From NCBI GenBank assembly GCA_902533795.1, contig CACAND010000003.1, positions 24,617-88,616 on the forward strand: 64,000 nucleotides of DNA, in the 5' to 3' direction. Below the pieces are notes generated by a model. The model was given only the letters and a program-made list of their open reading frames with translations. It did not search any database and was not told the DNA's origin. This DNA comes from an uncultured Candidatus Actinomarina sp. (GTDB lineage Bacteria; Actinomycetota; Acidimicrobiia; Actinomarinales; Actinomarinaceae). Shown here in pieces: positions 21,841-32,197 of the stretch. Position 1 is the stretch's first letter. Each line of letters opens with the position of its first letter. Position numbers and translations under genes: made by a program.

Positions 21841-22197
21841 TTACCCGTACTGAAGCATTAGATTGCTATCAAAAAATAAATCATCTAAGTTATAGTATTC
21901 TCTTGCTTCCTCCGTGAAGAAATGGATGCCTACACCTTCAAACTCAACTAGTGCCCACGAAGAATCTAAACCCTCAGAAAAGAAGTTTTTATTTTTAGAT
22001 TTAACTAACTTCTTAAGCTTTTTTATAGAAGAGACCATTTGGGTATTTGAATTAACATTGCACATAATAATTACGTCAAAGTAGCTATTGTTTTCAATTT
22101 CAAATGCTTTAATGTTGGTACATTTTTGAACCAGAAGTATATCGATTACGCTATCAAAGAAAAAGTTATGTAAATTTTTTATTTTTTCTTCTGCCAT
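21841..22197 (-). CDS. rsfS: Ribosomal silencing factor RsfS
   Basis: Alternative start M7; SSWALVEFEGVGIHFFTEEAREYYNLDDLF. Confidence 0.92.
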   Translation of the reverse strand: MAEEKIKNLHNFFFDSVIDILLVQKCTNIKAFEIENNSYFDVIIMCNVNSNTQMVSSIKKLKKLVKSKNKNFFSEGLDSSWALVEFEGVGIHFFTEEAREYYNLDDLFFDSNLMLQYG

Positions 22198-22254
22198 TAT
22201 TAAATATGTTACCATGTAAAAAATAAAGACACTATTCTTATATTGAGGAGAGAT

Positions 22255-22716
22255 TTGAGTAGAGTTAAAAACTTTTTTTCTTTATTAGAAACAATTTTCA
22301 ACAGTAGGCGCTTAAGAACTATTCTTTTAGCGTTAATATTTTTTATAGGAATTTTCGGCTACTTATTTTATGCTTCAGAGCCACAAGTTAAAACTTTTGG
22401 TGACGGCATCTGGTGGGCCTTGGTAACTATCACAACTGTAGGGTATGGAGATATCACACCCTTAACCACTCTTGGTAGGGTTGTAGCTGGTTTGTTGATG
22501 TTATTAGGACTTGGATTGATAGCTACTATTACAGCGATTGTTTCCGCAAAATTTATTCAAAATTATGTGGATGGTCATACAAACGATGATGTTTTAGAAA
22601 AGCTCCAAGAATTGGAAACAGAAATAGAAAAAATTGAAGAATTAGAAGATAATGTTTTAGGCAAGCTTAAAGAATTAGAAGAAGAAGTTGATCAACTCAA
22701 CAAAAAAATTCAATAA
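22255..22716 (+). CDS. Two-TM potassium channel with coiled-coil C-terminus
   Basis: TTVGYGD selectivity filter; TTG start with upstream AGGAG; acidic heptad-like tail. Confidence 0.92.
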   Translation: MSRVKNFFSLLETIFNSRRLRTILLALIFFIGIFGYLFYASEPQVKTFGDGIWWALVTITTVGYGDITPLTTLGRVVAGLLMLLGLGLIATITAIVSAKFIQNYVDGHTNDDVLEKLQELETEIEKIEELEDNVLGKLKELEEEVDQLNKKIQ

Positions 22717-23276
22717 ATTTTATTTTCCTTTATATATTTAAAAATTTCTGAAGGTAAATCATTATTATTCATTCTATTTTTCTCCAATTTTTCTCGTAAT
22801 CCAGTTGAACTTAAATCTAATTTTTCACCTTCTATTAATTCATAATCAAACGGAAAATTTTTAGAAAGTGTCTCAGAATTATCTTGTCTTCTAAGAGCAA
22901 TTAAGAATTGCGTCAAATTTGATAATTGATCATAGTTTTTCCATGTTTTTATATTCATTGCAGTATCTGAGCCAAGTATGAAGTACAAATTTTCTTTTGG
23001 GTGCTGTAGCTTTTCAAGTGTTTCATATGTATATGAAGGATTTTTTTCTGAACTTTCAAGGTCGCTTATTTGCAATGAATCAGAATTTTTAATTAAGATT
23101 TTTGTCATTTCAAATCTGTGATTATAAGGCGTCGAATCTTTTTTTTGCCATGGATTACCAGATGGAATAAAAATAATTTTATCTAGTTTAAATTGATTTA
23201 AAGATCTTTCTGCAATTTTAAGATGAGCTTCATGAGGAGGGTCAAAGGTTCCACCCAGTACACCAATATTTTTCAC
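22710..23276 (-). CDS. nadD: Nicotinate-nucleotide adenylyltransferase
   Basis: GVLGGTFDPPHEAHLKIAE, IPSGNPWQK, SSTGLREKL. Confidence 0.96.
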   Translation of the reverse strand: MKNIGVLGGTFDPPHEAHLKIAERSLNQFKLDKIIFIPSGNPWQKKDSTPYNHRFEMTKILIKNSDSLQISDLESSEKNPSYTYETLEKLQHPKENLYFILGSDTAMNIKTWKNYDQLSNLTQFLIALRRQDNSETLSKNFPFDYELIEGEKLDLSSTGLREKLEKNRMNNNDLPSEIFKYIKENKIY

Positions 23277-24634
23277 TTGAGATCTCGTTTAAAATCAATT
23301 GAATTTACAAAATTTTTCATTTGTGTGTAGTTTCTAACTTCTGATGTATTGTTAGTTACTTTATCAAATTTTCTTATCAAACTATCACCAGTATTCCAAT
23401 ACTTTAATCTTTCGGGATTAAGCCAATATATGTTCTTGAATAATCTTCCAACCTCATTGACTAGTCGATCATCTATATCCCTATAGTTATTTCTAGCGTC
23501 TCCAATTACTATCAAACATTTATAGTTAGAATTACTTTTTTTAATTTCTTCCACTAGTTCTTCAAAAGTTCTTGAATAATCTGAATGACCATCATGTTTT
23601 ACGTAGTTATTCCAGTTTTTTAGAAAGGATTCAATTTCATTTTTTTTAAGCTTTTTAATGTCTTTTGTAACTTCTGTTATTCCATCAATAAATACATAAG
23701 ACTTGATTGAATTAAACCTACTTACCATGCCATACAATAATGTAAGACCAAAAAGAGAATATAAAGCCATTGAACCACTGATATCACATAGAATTACTAA
23801 TTTAGGTTTTTTCTTGTTTTTTGGTTTAAAAATGATATTTTGAAGCACTCCACCAGACTGTATAGATTTTCTGATTGTTTTTCTTAAATTTAGATTCCCT
23901 TTATTTGAGTATTTAATTTGTTTTTTAAACTTTAAAGCAAGTTTATTCCCCAACGCATAAGTTTGTTCAAGAAGCTTTTTTCTTTCATCTTTGTTTGTAT
24001 AAAGATAATCTAGTTCGTTTAATTGATCTTTATTATTTAATTCCGATGGTTGATATGCATCTCTTGTTTTATTTCTTTCATCTTTTAATAATTCCAATAA
24101 TTTCATATCTAGGTAATTTGAAAAATTCTCCATATTTAACTCGTTCATAATGTTTTCGAAGGAATCTTCAAATTGAATATCGAATAAACTCATTATCTCT
24201 TTGTAAGCTTTCGTTTTTTTTAATTGATTTAACCAATATGCATTAGATACTGGGCGGGAAAAATCTAAATTCTCAAATTCTTGAATTATATCAATAGCGA
24301 TTGAAGAAAAATCTATATTGATATTATTTTGATCAATAAATATATCTTCAAAGTTATCGTTTAATTTATATTCATCAAGATAATTAAAATTAAAATCTGG
24401 TGTTTCTGCAGTACTAAAATTAAAAAATTCTTTAATAAGGTACTGAAGTTGATCTTTCTCGTCTTTATCTTTAGGTATTAGCAAAAACAGATATTTTAAT
24501 TTATCTTCTTTAGATTCAATTTGTTTTGATTCAATATATTTGAAATAAGTTTCAAGTTTATCTATTGATATAAAAAACTGATTTTCTTTACAAAATTGTG
24601 AAAAATCAATTATGTCATTCTTGAATGAGCTCAT
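23273..24634 (-). CDS. VWA domain protein, CoxE-like
   Basis: LVILCDISGSMALYSLFGLTLLYGM; adjacent MoxR ATPase. Confidence 0.88.
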   Translation of the reverse strand: MSSFKNDIIDFSQFCKENQFFISIDKLETYFKYIESKQIESKEDKLKYLFLLIPKDKDEKDQLQYLIKEFFNFSTAETPDFNFNYLDEYKLNDNFEDIFIDQNNINIDFSSIAIDIIQEFENLDFSRPVSNAYWLNQLKKTKAYKEIMSLFDIQFEDSFENIMNELNMENFSNYLDMKLLELLKDERNKTRDAYQPSELNNKDQLNELDYLYTNKDERKKLLEQTYALGNKLALKFKKQIKYSNKGNLNLRKTIRKSIQSGGVLQNIIFKPKNKKKPKLVILCDISGSMALYSLFGLTLLYGMVSRFNSIKSYVFIDGITEVTKDIKKLKKNEIESFLKNWNNYVKHDGHSDYSRTFEELVEEIKKSNSNYKCLIVIGDARNNYRDIDDRLVNEVGRLFKNIYWLNPERLKYWNTGDSLIRKFDKVTNNTSEVRNYTQMKNFVNSIDFKRDLK

Positions 24635-25445
24635 TGGTATTTTCAATTTGTTCTTTATATTTTTCTTGATCTGATTTGTCTTTCAAAAGTATTCCAAGAT
24701 TGTCGGTATTAGATTTATTTTTATTAATCAAATTATATTTAACCCACTCTACAGATTCGATTAGAGAGGGTATCTTATTAAGGTTTAAATTTCTAACATA
24801 TGAAATAAAAGATGCGTATGTCCTTGCTTGTTCTTCTGAAATTTCAGAAATACTATTCATCAATACTTTTGATTCAATTTCTAATGAAGGAAAATCTAAA
24901 TAAAAATAAAGGCATCTTCTTTTTAGAGCGTCTGAAAGTTCTCTAGTACCATTAGATGTGAGGATAGTAATTCTATTATCACTTCCATTTATTGTTCCGA
25001 ATTCAGGAATTGTAACTTGATTTTCAGCAAGAATCTCAAGAAGCAAAGCTTCAAATTCTTCATCAGAACGATCAATTTCATCAATTAAAAATAAGCTTTC
25101 TTTTTCAGAGGTTAATGCATTAAGTATTGGTCTTTTGATAAGGTAACTTTCATCAAAGAGATTTTCAGCATTCTTATCTTGCTGAATGCTTAATAGTTGT
25201 TTTTTATAATTCCATTCGTAAACTGCCTTATCTTCATCAATGCCCTCGTGACACTGAAGCCTAATAAGTTCAAGATTAAAAAAAGATGAAATAGCCTTTG
25301 CCAAAAAAGTTTTACCAGTTCCGGCAGGACCCTCGATGAGTAATGGTTTTTTTAAAAAAATTGCTGCGTTTATAACATCAACTAAATTTTCATTTGAAAA
25401 ATAATTTACCGATTCTAAATCTTTTACAGATAATTCTTTATTCAT
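24615..25445 (-). CDS. MoxR-family AAA+ ATPase
   Basis: LIEGPAGTGKTFLAKAIS, LFLIDEIDRSDEEFEALLLE. Confidence 0.93.
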   Translation of the reverse strand: MNKELSVKDLESVNYFSNENLVDVINAAIFLKKPLLIEGPAGTGKTFLAKAISSFFNLELIRLQCHEGIDEDKAVYEWNYKKQLLSIQQDKNAENLFDESYLIKRPILNALTSEKESLFLIDEIDRSDEEFEALLLEILAENQVTIPEFGTINGSDNRITILTSNGTRELSDALKRRCLYFYLDFPSLEIESKVLMNSISEISEEQARTYASFISYVRNLNLNKIPSLIESVEWVKYNLINKNKSNTDNLGILLKDKSDQEKYKEQIENTNELIQE

Positions 25446-26683
25446 CCTCTTACAGTTCCTTTACCGCTAATTACATATCGTTCTGTCGTTAATGCTTCTA
25501 ACCCCATAGGGCCTCTGACGTGAAGTTTTTGAGTACTAATACCGATCTCTGCACCGAAACCAAACTTTTCTCCATCAGTAAATCGTGTTGAAGCATTAAT
25601 AAAAATTACTGAAGAATCAATTGAATTTGAAAATGTTTCTGCAACTTTATCTGACTCTGTAAGTATTCCTTCAGTGTGTCCGGAAGAAAAAAGATTTATA
25701 TGCTGAATTGCTTCACTTTCACTATCAACAATTTTAATTGCAATTTTCAAATCTAAGAATTCTGTTGCATAATGCTCATCATTAGCCACCTCTAACTCAG
25801 GAAAGTCTACTTTTATTTGTTCATCAATAACTATTTCTACATCATTTTCTTTTAATGCATCAATAATTTTTGACCCATATTTATCGTATGTATCTTTGTG
25901 AAGAATAAGAGTTTCTAATGCATTACATACACCTGGCCGTTGTACTTTTGAGTTGATCACAATTGGAATTATATATTCTTCTTTTGCATCACTATGAATA
26001 TAGAGATGAACATTGCCATCACCATCCAAAATAAAAGGGACTTTCGAATTATCAACAAGAGTTTGAATTAATCCCTTTCCACCTCGAGGTACAATTAAAT
26101 CAATATATTCTGTCATATTCATAAATTCAATAGTGTCTTCTCTATCCTTACTTTCAATAATCTGAATGCATTCTTTTGGTAAATCATTTTGTTCTAGGGA
26201 TTTTTGTAAAGTTTTTAAAATCATTAAATTTGAATCTAAACAATAACTGGAGCCACGGAGAATAGATGCATTTCCTGACTTGAGACATAAACCAGAAACA
26301 TCACTAGTAACATTTGGCCGTGCTTCATAAATTATTCCAATAACACCAAAAGGTGAACGAATTTTACTTATATCAAGTCCATCTTCTGATTTCCAAGATT
26401 GTGTAACTTGTCCTACTGGATCATCTAATGGAATAATTTTTTTAAGTCCATCGGACATACCTTGAATTCTTTCTTTGTTTAGAGTCAATCTGTCTGTGAG
26501 TGCAGCTGTTAATTCAAGTTGTTTTGCGTTTTTTAAATCAACTTTATTAGCATCAATAATCTCATCCGCATCTTTTACTAGTTCAGATGCCATATGGTCT
26601 AAAATTTGATTCTTTGTTTCTGTATTTACTGTTTTAAGCTGTTCTGCAGCCTTAACAGCATTTTTACCGATTTCTTTAAGCAC
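25442..26683 (-). CDS. proA: Glutamate-5-semialdehyde dehydrogenase
   Basis: SPFGVIGIIYEARPNVTSD, VPRGGKGLI. Confidence 0.97.
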   Translation of the reverse strand: MLKEIGKNAVKAAEQLKTVNTETKNQILDHMASELVKDADEIIDANKVDLKNAKQLELTAALTDRLTLNKERIQGMSDGLKKIIPLDDPVGQVTQSWKSEDGLDISKIRSPFGVIGIIYEARPNVTSDVSGLCLKSGNASILRGSSYCLDSNLMILKTLQKSLEQNDLPKECIQIIESKDREDTIEFMNMTEYIDLIVPRGGKGLIQTLVDNSKVPFILDGDGNVHLYIHSDAKEEYIIPIVINSKVQRPGVCNALETLILHKDTYDKYGSKIIDALKENDVEIVIDEQIKVDFPELEVANDEHYATEFLDLKIAIKIVDSESEAIQHINLFSSGHTEGILTESDKVAETFSNSIDSSVIFINASTRFTDGEKFGFGAEIGISTQKLHVRGPMGLEALTTERYVISGKGTVRG

Positions 26684-26722
26684 ATACCAAGAATAATTTG
26701 ATTTGTTAGAAAGTAAAATTTT

Positions 26723-27781
26723 TTAAAGAATTAATAAGTTGTCTTTATGAATTACAACAGTGTTTTCACTATTTTTTGAATCTTCAATTTCTTTACTTGA
26801 TAATTTTACAACTCCCCTACCAATTAGAGTGTTTTTTGTGTTTTTTATCTCTACACCGGTATTTTCTTCAAAAGTTTGATTAACCTTTAATACGCCTTTT
26901 GAAAGGAGGGAAGCGTCTTTTACTATTGCATCCTCTGCGCCTTCATCAATAATAATTTCACCATCAATTGTCATTCCAAATCCAATCCAGATTTTTTTAA
27001 GTTTAATATTCTTATTTGAAGGTTTAATAATTGTTCCAATTTTTACATCATCAATTACATCATCTACACAATTTGGAGACCAGGAAATTATTTGGGTTTC
27101 AATTCCTGAAAATCCAGCCATTTGTGCAGCCATAATTTTTGTGGAAAATCCTCCTATGCCTTTTCCTGAAACAGATTTAGGGATCAATTCATTAAGTTCT
27201 TCAGAGTTATACTCAATATTTTCTATTTTCTGAGCTTCTTCACTTATTTCTGGATCCGAATCATATAAACCCTCTTTATCTGTAATTAAAACTAACTTAT
27301 CTGCTTTTAATATGATAGAAACTATTGCTGAGAGCCTATCGTTGTCACCAAACTTTAATTCTTCAGTTGCAACGACATCATTTTCATTAATTATCGGCAA
27401 TATATTTTTAGAAATTAAGCCATTAAGTGCTTCCGTGGTGTTTATAAATTGACTCCTATCTTCCAAAACATTTTTTGATATAAGTATTTGAGCAATGTTT
27501 ATATCGTGTTTATTAAATATCTCTTTATAAGTATTTATTAGACTTACTTGTCCTACTGCTGATGCAACTTGTAATTCTTTTAAATTTTTTGGTCTTTCTG
27601 ATAAGTTCAATTCATTAGCACCAGATTGAACAGCACCTGACGTAACAATCACAAAGTTAATATTTTTTTTTCTATACTTTTTAATTGAGCTCGCAAGAGT
27701 ATCCAACATATCAAAATTAATTTCAGCATTATCGAACAATGTATTTGTTCCAATTTTTAAAACAATTAATTTGTTACTCAT
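26723..27781 (-). CDS. proB: Glutamate 5-kinase
   Basis: VLKIGTNTL, IVTSGAVQSGANEL, FGDNDRLSAIV; C-terminal PUA-like. Confidence 0.96.
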   Translation of the reverse strand: MSNKLIVLKIGTNTLFDNAEINFDMLDTLASSIKKYRKKNINFVIVTSGAVQSGANELNLSERPKNLKELQVASAVGQVSLINTYKEIFNKHDINIAQILISKNVLEDRSQFINTTEALNGLISKNILPIINENDVVATEELKFGDNDRLSAIVSIILKADKLVLITDKEGLYDSDPEISEEAQKIENIEYNSEELNELIPKSVSGKGIGGFSTKIMAAQMAGFSGIETQIISWSPNCVDDVIDDVKIGTIIKPSNKNIKLKKIWIGFGMTIDGEIIIDEGAEDAIVKDASLLSKGVLKVNQTFEENTGVEIKNTKNTLIGRGVVKLSSKEIEDSKNSENTVVIHKDNLLIL

Positions 27782-28967
27782 ATGAAAACTCGTGTCCGTT
27801 TAAATCTACTATATCACCCTTTTCAATTCCTCTATTTTTTAACTCATTAGAAATTGATGATTTTTCAAATCTATAAGAGATTTCGTTTAAGACTTCATGG
27901 GAATTGCCCTTTAGGTTAGTGATTTTATCTACTTTTCTTCCTGATACAATCCATTTATCTTCATATTGATCAATAATGAAATTATCTGATTCAATAAATA
28001 TTTTTTCAAAACTTTTATTTACTCTTTTTAATTCCTTAAAGTTAATTCTATTTAACTCTTTTACGAGTTCATCAATACCTTCGTTTGTTAGGGTTGAAAT
28101 ATTTATGAAGTCTGAAACTTTTTTGTTTAGGTCTGATTTATTAACAACTTTCAGAACCTGTATATCTTTGTATCTTGGATCGAATTTTTTAACCTCTTTT
28201 TCAAGTAAATCAATTTGTTGGTTTATATCATATTCTGAGTTGTCCGGATCGAGTAGATAGATAATATATTTTGTATTCTTGAGATGTCTAAGTACCGATT
28301 TACCAAGTCCAGTTCCTTCTGCTGCTCCGCTTATGAGTCCTGGCAAATCGCATATTGTTACCATCCCATAATCGTTTGTATAGGCTCCCAAGCTTGGGCT
28401 TATTGTTGTGAAAGGGTAACTGTCAATTTTTGAATTTGAGTTTGTAATTGTTTGGATCAATGAACTTTTTCCTGCATTTGGCAATCCAACTAAAGCTAAG
28501 TCAGTAATCAAACTTAATTGCAGATTAATTTTCATTTTTTTTCTTTTTTCACCCGACTCACATATTTCTGGATTAGGATTTCGTTTAGACAGCATATCCT
28601 TATTCCCTCTACCTCCCTGTCCTCCTTTGCAAATAAGATATTCTACATTTTCTTCAATTAGTTCTGCTATCAGTTCACCTTCATAAAATATTGAAGTCCC
28701 TAAAGGTATTTTCAACTCTAAATCTTCTCCATTTTTACCATTTTGAAGATTTTTTTGAGCATCTTCTCCATTATCAGCTTTAAATGAGCCTTTAGATTTT
28801 AAGTTTGAAAAGTCGAAAAGTTTAGAATCAGTTTTAAATGTTATAGAACCCCCGTTTCCCCCATTTGCGCCATTAGGGGAAGTTTGAGAACTTTTAGAGT
28901 TAAAACTTACAGAACCAGAACCGCCAGCACCTGATAAAAGATCGATTTCAATATTGTCAACAAACAT
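27774..28967 (-). CDS. obgE: GTPase Obg
   Basis: Gly-rich OBG fold and GLPNAGKSSL G1 motif. Confidence 0.97.
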   Translation of the reverse strand: MFVDNIEIDLLSGAGGSGSVSFNSKSSQTSPNGANGGNGGSITFKTDSKLFDFSNLKSKGSFKADNGEDAQKNLQNGKNGEDLELKIPLGTSIFYEGELIAELIEENVEYLICKGGQGGRGNKDMLSKRNPNPEICESGEKRKKMKINLQLSLITDLALVGLPNAGKSSLIQTITNSNSKIDSYPFTTISPSLGAYTNDYGMVTICDLPGLISGAAEGTGLGKSVLRHLKNTKYIIYLLDPDNSEYDINQQIDLLEKEVKKFDPRYKDIQVLKVVNKSDLNKKVSDFINISTLTNEGIDELVKELNRINFKELKRVNKSFEKIFIESDNFIIDQYEDKWIVSGRKVDKITNLKGNSHEVLNEISYRFEKSSISNELKNRGIEKGDIVDLNGHEFSYE

Positions 28968-28971
28968 GACA

Positions 28972-29220
28972 TTAAGGGATTATGTTTACTAGTTTTCTTC
29001 CATTTCTAGTTGAATATTTCACAGTTCCATTCACTTTGGCATAAAGAGTATCATCTCCACCCTTTTGAACATTGTTTCCAGGATGAATTTTTGTTCCTCT
29101 TTGTCTTACAACGATGGAGCCTGCTGAGATTTTTTGACCATCAAAAACTTTAGTCCCGAGCCGTTTAGACTCTGAATCTCTACCATTACGAGTTGAGCCG
29201 CCGGCTTTAGTTTTTGACAT
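28972..29220 (-). CDS. rpmA: 50S ribosomal protein L27
   Basis: [25 protein letters not shown]. Confidence 0.97.
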   Translation of the reverse strand: MSKTKAGGSTRNGRDSESKRLGTKVFDGQKISAGSIVVRQRGTKIHPGNNVQKGGDDTLYAKVNGTVKYSTRNGRKLVNIIP

Positions 29221-29547
29221 TTATTCTTCTTCTCCCGATTTTCCTGATGAAATAGATTTTACTTTAACAATTTTGATATCTTCTCGATAACCTAATTTTC
29301 TTCTAATACCTGATTTGTTTTTGTAAGTAAAAATATTAAGTTTTTTTGATTTTTTTTCGTCTACTAGTTCAAAATCTACTGAGTAACCTGATAATTTTTT
29401 TTCATCAGTTATCATTGAGCCTTTTCTTGCACTCATTAAGATTGGAGTCTTTGATTCAATAACGAAATTTGCAGGAACAGATAAAATATCACCTACACTT
29501 ACTTTTTCCTGGGAAGCACCGACTTTTATAACAGCGTATTTACTCAT
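29221..29547 (-). CDS. rplU: 50S ribosomal protein L21
   Basis: MSKYAVIKVGASQEKVSVGD...YKNKSGIRRKLGYRE; syntenic with rpmA. Confidence 0.94.
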   Translation of the reverse strand: MSKYAVIKVGASQEKVSVGDILSVPANFVIESKTPILMSARKGSMITDEKKLSGYSVDFELVDEKKSKKLNIFTYKNKSGIRRKLGYREDIKIVKVKSISSGKSGEEE

Positions 29548-29554
29548 AACTCAA

Positions 29555-31024
29555 CTACTCTACTACGACATCTGTTTCAAGTAAATCAGTATCAACTGAA
29601 TTATTAGAAAAAATATCACCAATGATTAAGCCTCTACCATTACATTCTTCACATTCATCTGAAAAACTTTCAATAAGTCCAGCAGAAACATTTTTTCTTG
29701 TCATTTCAACAAGTCCTAATCTTGAAATTTCAAAAACTTGCGTTCGTGTTTTGTCCTTTGCTAATTCTTGTTTAAATTTATTTAATAATTCTTGTTGTCT
29801 TCTTTGAGTTTCCATATCAATAAAATCAATAACAATTATTCCACCAATGTCTCTTAAACGTAATTGTCTTGCAATTTCTTCAGCAGCTTCAAGATTATTT
29901 TCAAATACAGTCTGTTCAAGACTGTCTTTACCAACAAACTTTCCAGTATTTACATCAATAACTGTCAAAGCTTCTGTTCTATCAATAATTAAATGTCCAC
30001 CAGATGGTAACCATACTTTTCTATCTAAAGCTTTTTTAATTTGATCTTCAATGTGATATCTCTCAAATAAATCTAAGCTATCTTCATACTTTTCAACAAT
30101 CCCACTTAGTTCAGGTGAAGTATCAGATATATACTGCTTGACATTATCAAATTGTTTATTATTTTCGATTAATAATTTTTTAAAGCCTGAATTTAAATGT
30201 TCTCTTATGACTTTAATTGAGATATCTGGTTCTTCGTGAATAAGAACAGGGGCGCTTCCAGAATCTTTACTTGAGGTAGCTTCCCACTCGCTAATTAGCT
30301 TATCAATATCATTTTTGAGTGACTCCTCACTTACACCTTCTGCAGCTGTTCTAACAATAACTCCAAATCCATCTGGCTTAATTTTTCTAATGATTTTATC
30401 AAGACGGCTCCTCTCTTCATCAGGTAGCCTACGTGAAATTCCTTTTGTGCTTGAATTTGGAATTAATACAAGATACCTTCCAGGGAATGAAATTTGGCCT
30501 GTAAGTCTTGCACCTTTTTCTCCCATTGCATCTTTAACAACCTGAACCAAAATTTCCTGCTCTTGTTTAAGTAGATTTTCAATTTTTGAATTACGTTTAG
30601 AATTTGAAACATCTGCAACATATAAGACACCATTCTTTTCTTCACCTATAGAGACAAATGCTGCTTCCATTCCAGGTAAAATATTTTTTACTTTTCCAAG
30701 ATATATATTTCCTACAAGAGATTTAGATTTAGCTTCTGCGGTGTAATATTCAACTAAAGTTGCTCCTTCTAATATTGCAATTTTAGATGATCCTCCCTTG
30801 AAGCTAATTAACATCTGTTTTCTATCAACAAAAGGAACTGGTAATGGAGTTTCTCTGAACCATGTCTGGCGGTTGGCTTTTTTGTAGTCTTCTTTTCTAG
30901 TTCTTGATCTAGAAGTGCCTGACTTTATTTTTACTTTTTGCCCGTTATACCGCTTAGTCTCAGTACTACTGTACTTATCTTCGCTTTTTCTTACTACTTT
31001 CGACTTTTTGAAAATACCAAACAT
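29555..31024 (-). CDS. rng: Ribonuclease E/G family
   Basis: S1-like YLGKVKNILPGMEAAFVSIG; TVIDVNTGKFVG; CEECNGRG Zn-link; GGAGG SD before ATG at 31024. Confidence 0.95.
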   Translation of the reverse strand: MFGIFKKSKVVRKSEDKYSSTETKRYNGQKVKIKSGTSRSRTRKEDYKKANRQTWFRETPLPVPFVDRKQMLISFKGGSSKIAILEGATLVEYYTAEAKSKSLVGNIYLGKVKNILPGMEAAFVSIGEEKNGVLYVADVSNSKRNSKIENLLKQEQEILVQVVKDAMGEKGARLTGQISFPGRYLVLIPNSSTKGISRRLPDEERSRLDKIIRKIKPDGFGVIVRTAAEGVSEESLKNDIDKLISEWEATSSKDSGSAPVLIHEEPDISIKVIREHLNSGFKKLLIENNKQFDNVKQYISDTSPELSGIVEKYEDSLDLFERYHIEDQIKKALDRKVWLPSGGHLIIDRTEALTVIDVNTGKFVGKDSLEQTVFENNLEAAEEIARQLRLRDIGGIIVIDFIDMETQRRQQELLNKFKQELAKDKTRTQVFEISRLGLVEMTRKNVSAGLIESFSDECEECNGRGLIIGDIFSNNSVDTDLLETDVVVE

Positions 31025-31096
31025 TAAAACCTCCATATTTATGATGTGAATATATATTTAAAAACTTCATATTTCCAGGTTAATAGGCTTTAAATA

Positions 31097-32197
31097 TTAA
31101 ATCGTGATGTTATTTTCTATAAATATTCTATTGGTTATCCCAAAAATTATTGCTATGGACACCATTGAAGAACCTCCTAAACTTAAAAGTGGAAAAGGCA
31201 GACCAGTAACAGGTATTATTCCAACAACCGTAGATATATTTACAAATATTTGAAATAAAAGTAATGAAATGAAGCCAGCTATTACAAATTTATCAAAATC
31301 AGAATTTGAAACTATTAGAATCCTCCTCAGCCTGCTTATTAAAAGGCCCCACAAACCGAGTAAAAATAAGATTCCAAAAAAACCGAAGTTATATGCAAAC
31401 GCAGCAAAAATGAAATCTGTTGTCTCAACGGGTACAAAAACTTTTTGAATGTTTTCTGTCGAGAAATATTGTCCAAATAAACCCCCACTAGAAATTAGCA
31501 ATCTACTTTGCGCTTGAGAAAAATCTAAATCAGTTGAAAAGAACTCATTTATCCTATCAATTTGATATTGAGTAACAATATTTACATTATCAAATCGTGA
31601 CCCTAATTCGAGAAATAGAAAAAACAAGAATAAACTGATAAGAATAATCAACAAAAAATAGCGTATCTTCAAATCTGAGAGTAGCAACATTGATAAAAAC
31701 ACAAATGAAATTATTAAAGCTGTTCCTAAATCTGGTTGAAATAATATTGTAAGTACAATCCCTAAAATTAGAAAAATTAATAAAACTTTATTAAAGTTTT
31801 TTGAAAGATAATTTGCGATAAATATAACAATAATTACTTTTGCAAACTCTGAAGGCTGTATATCGATTGGACCCAGATCAAACCATCTTCTAACTCCCAA
31901 TCTAGGCTGGGTAGTAAGTAATACAGTCAAAGATGAAAAGGCAAGAAAAAATAGAATATTTGAATAATTTTGGAGATTATCAATAGATAAATATGTAAGT
32001 AAGAAAAACACTATTACCGATGCTACAGAAAATACAACCTGGCGGGTTAGTATGTTGTTGACATCAAACTCTAATCCCTCAAATTCTGTAAGAGTATAAA
32101 GAGTAAACCAAGAAATAAAAATAAAAATAAGAAATATAAGAAAAATAAATAAATTGGTTCCTTGGGGTCCTAAAAGAGTAATTTGCCTATTGTTCAT
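31097..32197 (-). CDS. rodA: Rod shape determining SEDS protein RodA
   Basis: QPDLGTALII, GLPFPLLSLGGSSM; adjacent PBP2. Confidence 0.94.
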   Translation of the reverse strand: MNNRQITLLGPQGTNLFIFLIFLIFIFISWFTLYTLTEFEGLEFDVNNILTRQVVFSVASVIVFFLLTYLSIDNLQNYSNILFFLAFSSLTVLLTTQPRLGVRRWFDLGPIDIQPSEFAKVIIVIFIANYLSKNFNKVLLIFLILGIVLTILFQPDLGTALIISFVFLSMLLLSDLKIRYFLLIILISLFLFFLFLELGSRFDNVNIVTQYQIDRINEFFSTDLDFSQAQSRLLISSGGLFGQYFSTENIQKVFVPVETTDFIFAAFAYNFGFFGILFLLGLWGLLISRLRRILIVSNSDFDKFVIAGFISLLLFQIFVNISTVVGIIPVTGLPFPLLSLGGSSMVSIAIIFGITNRIFIENNITI

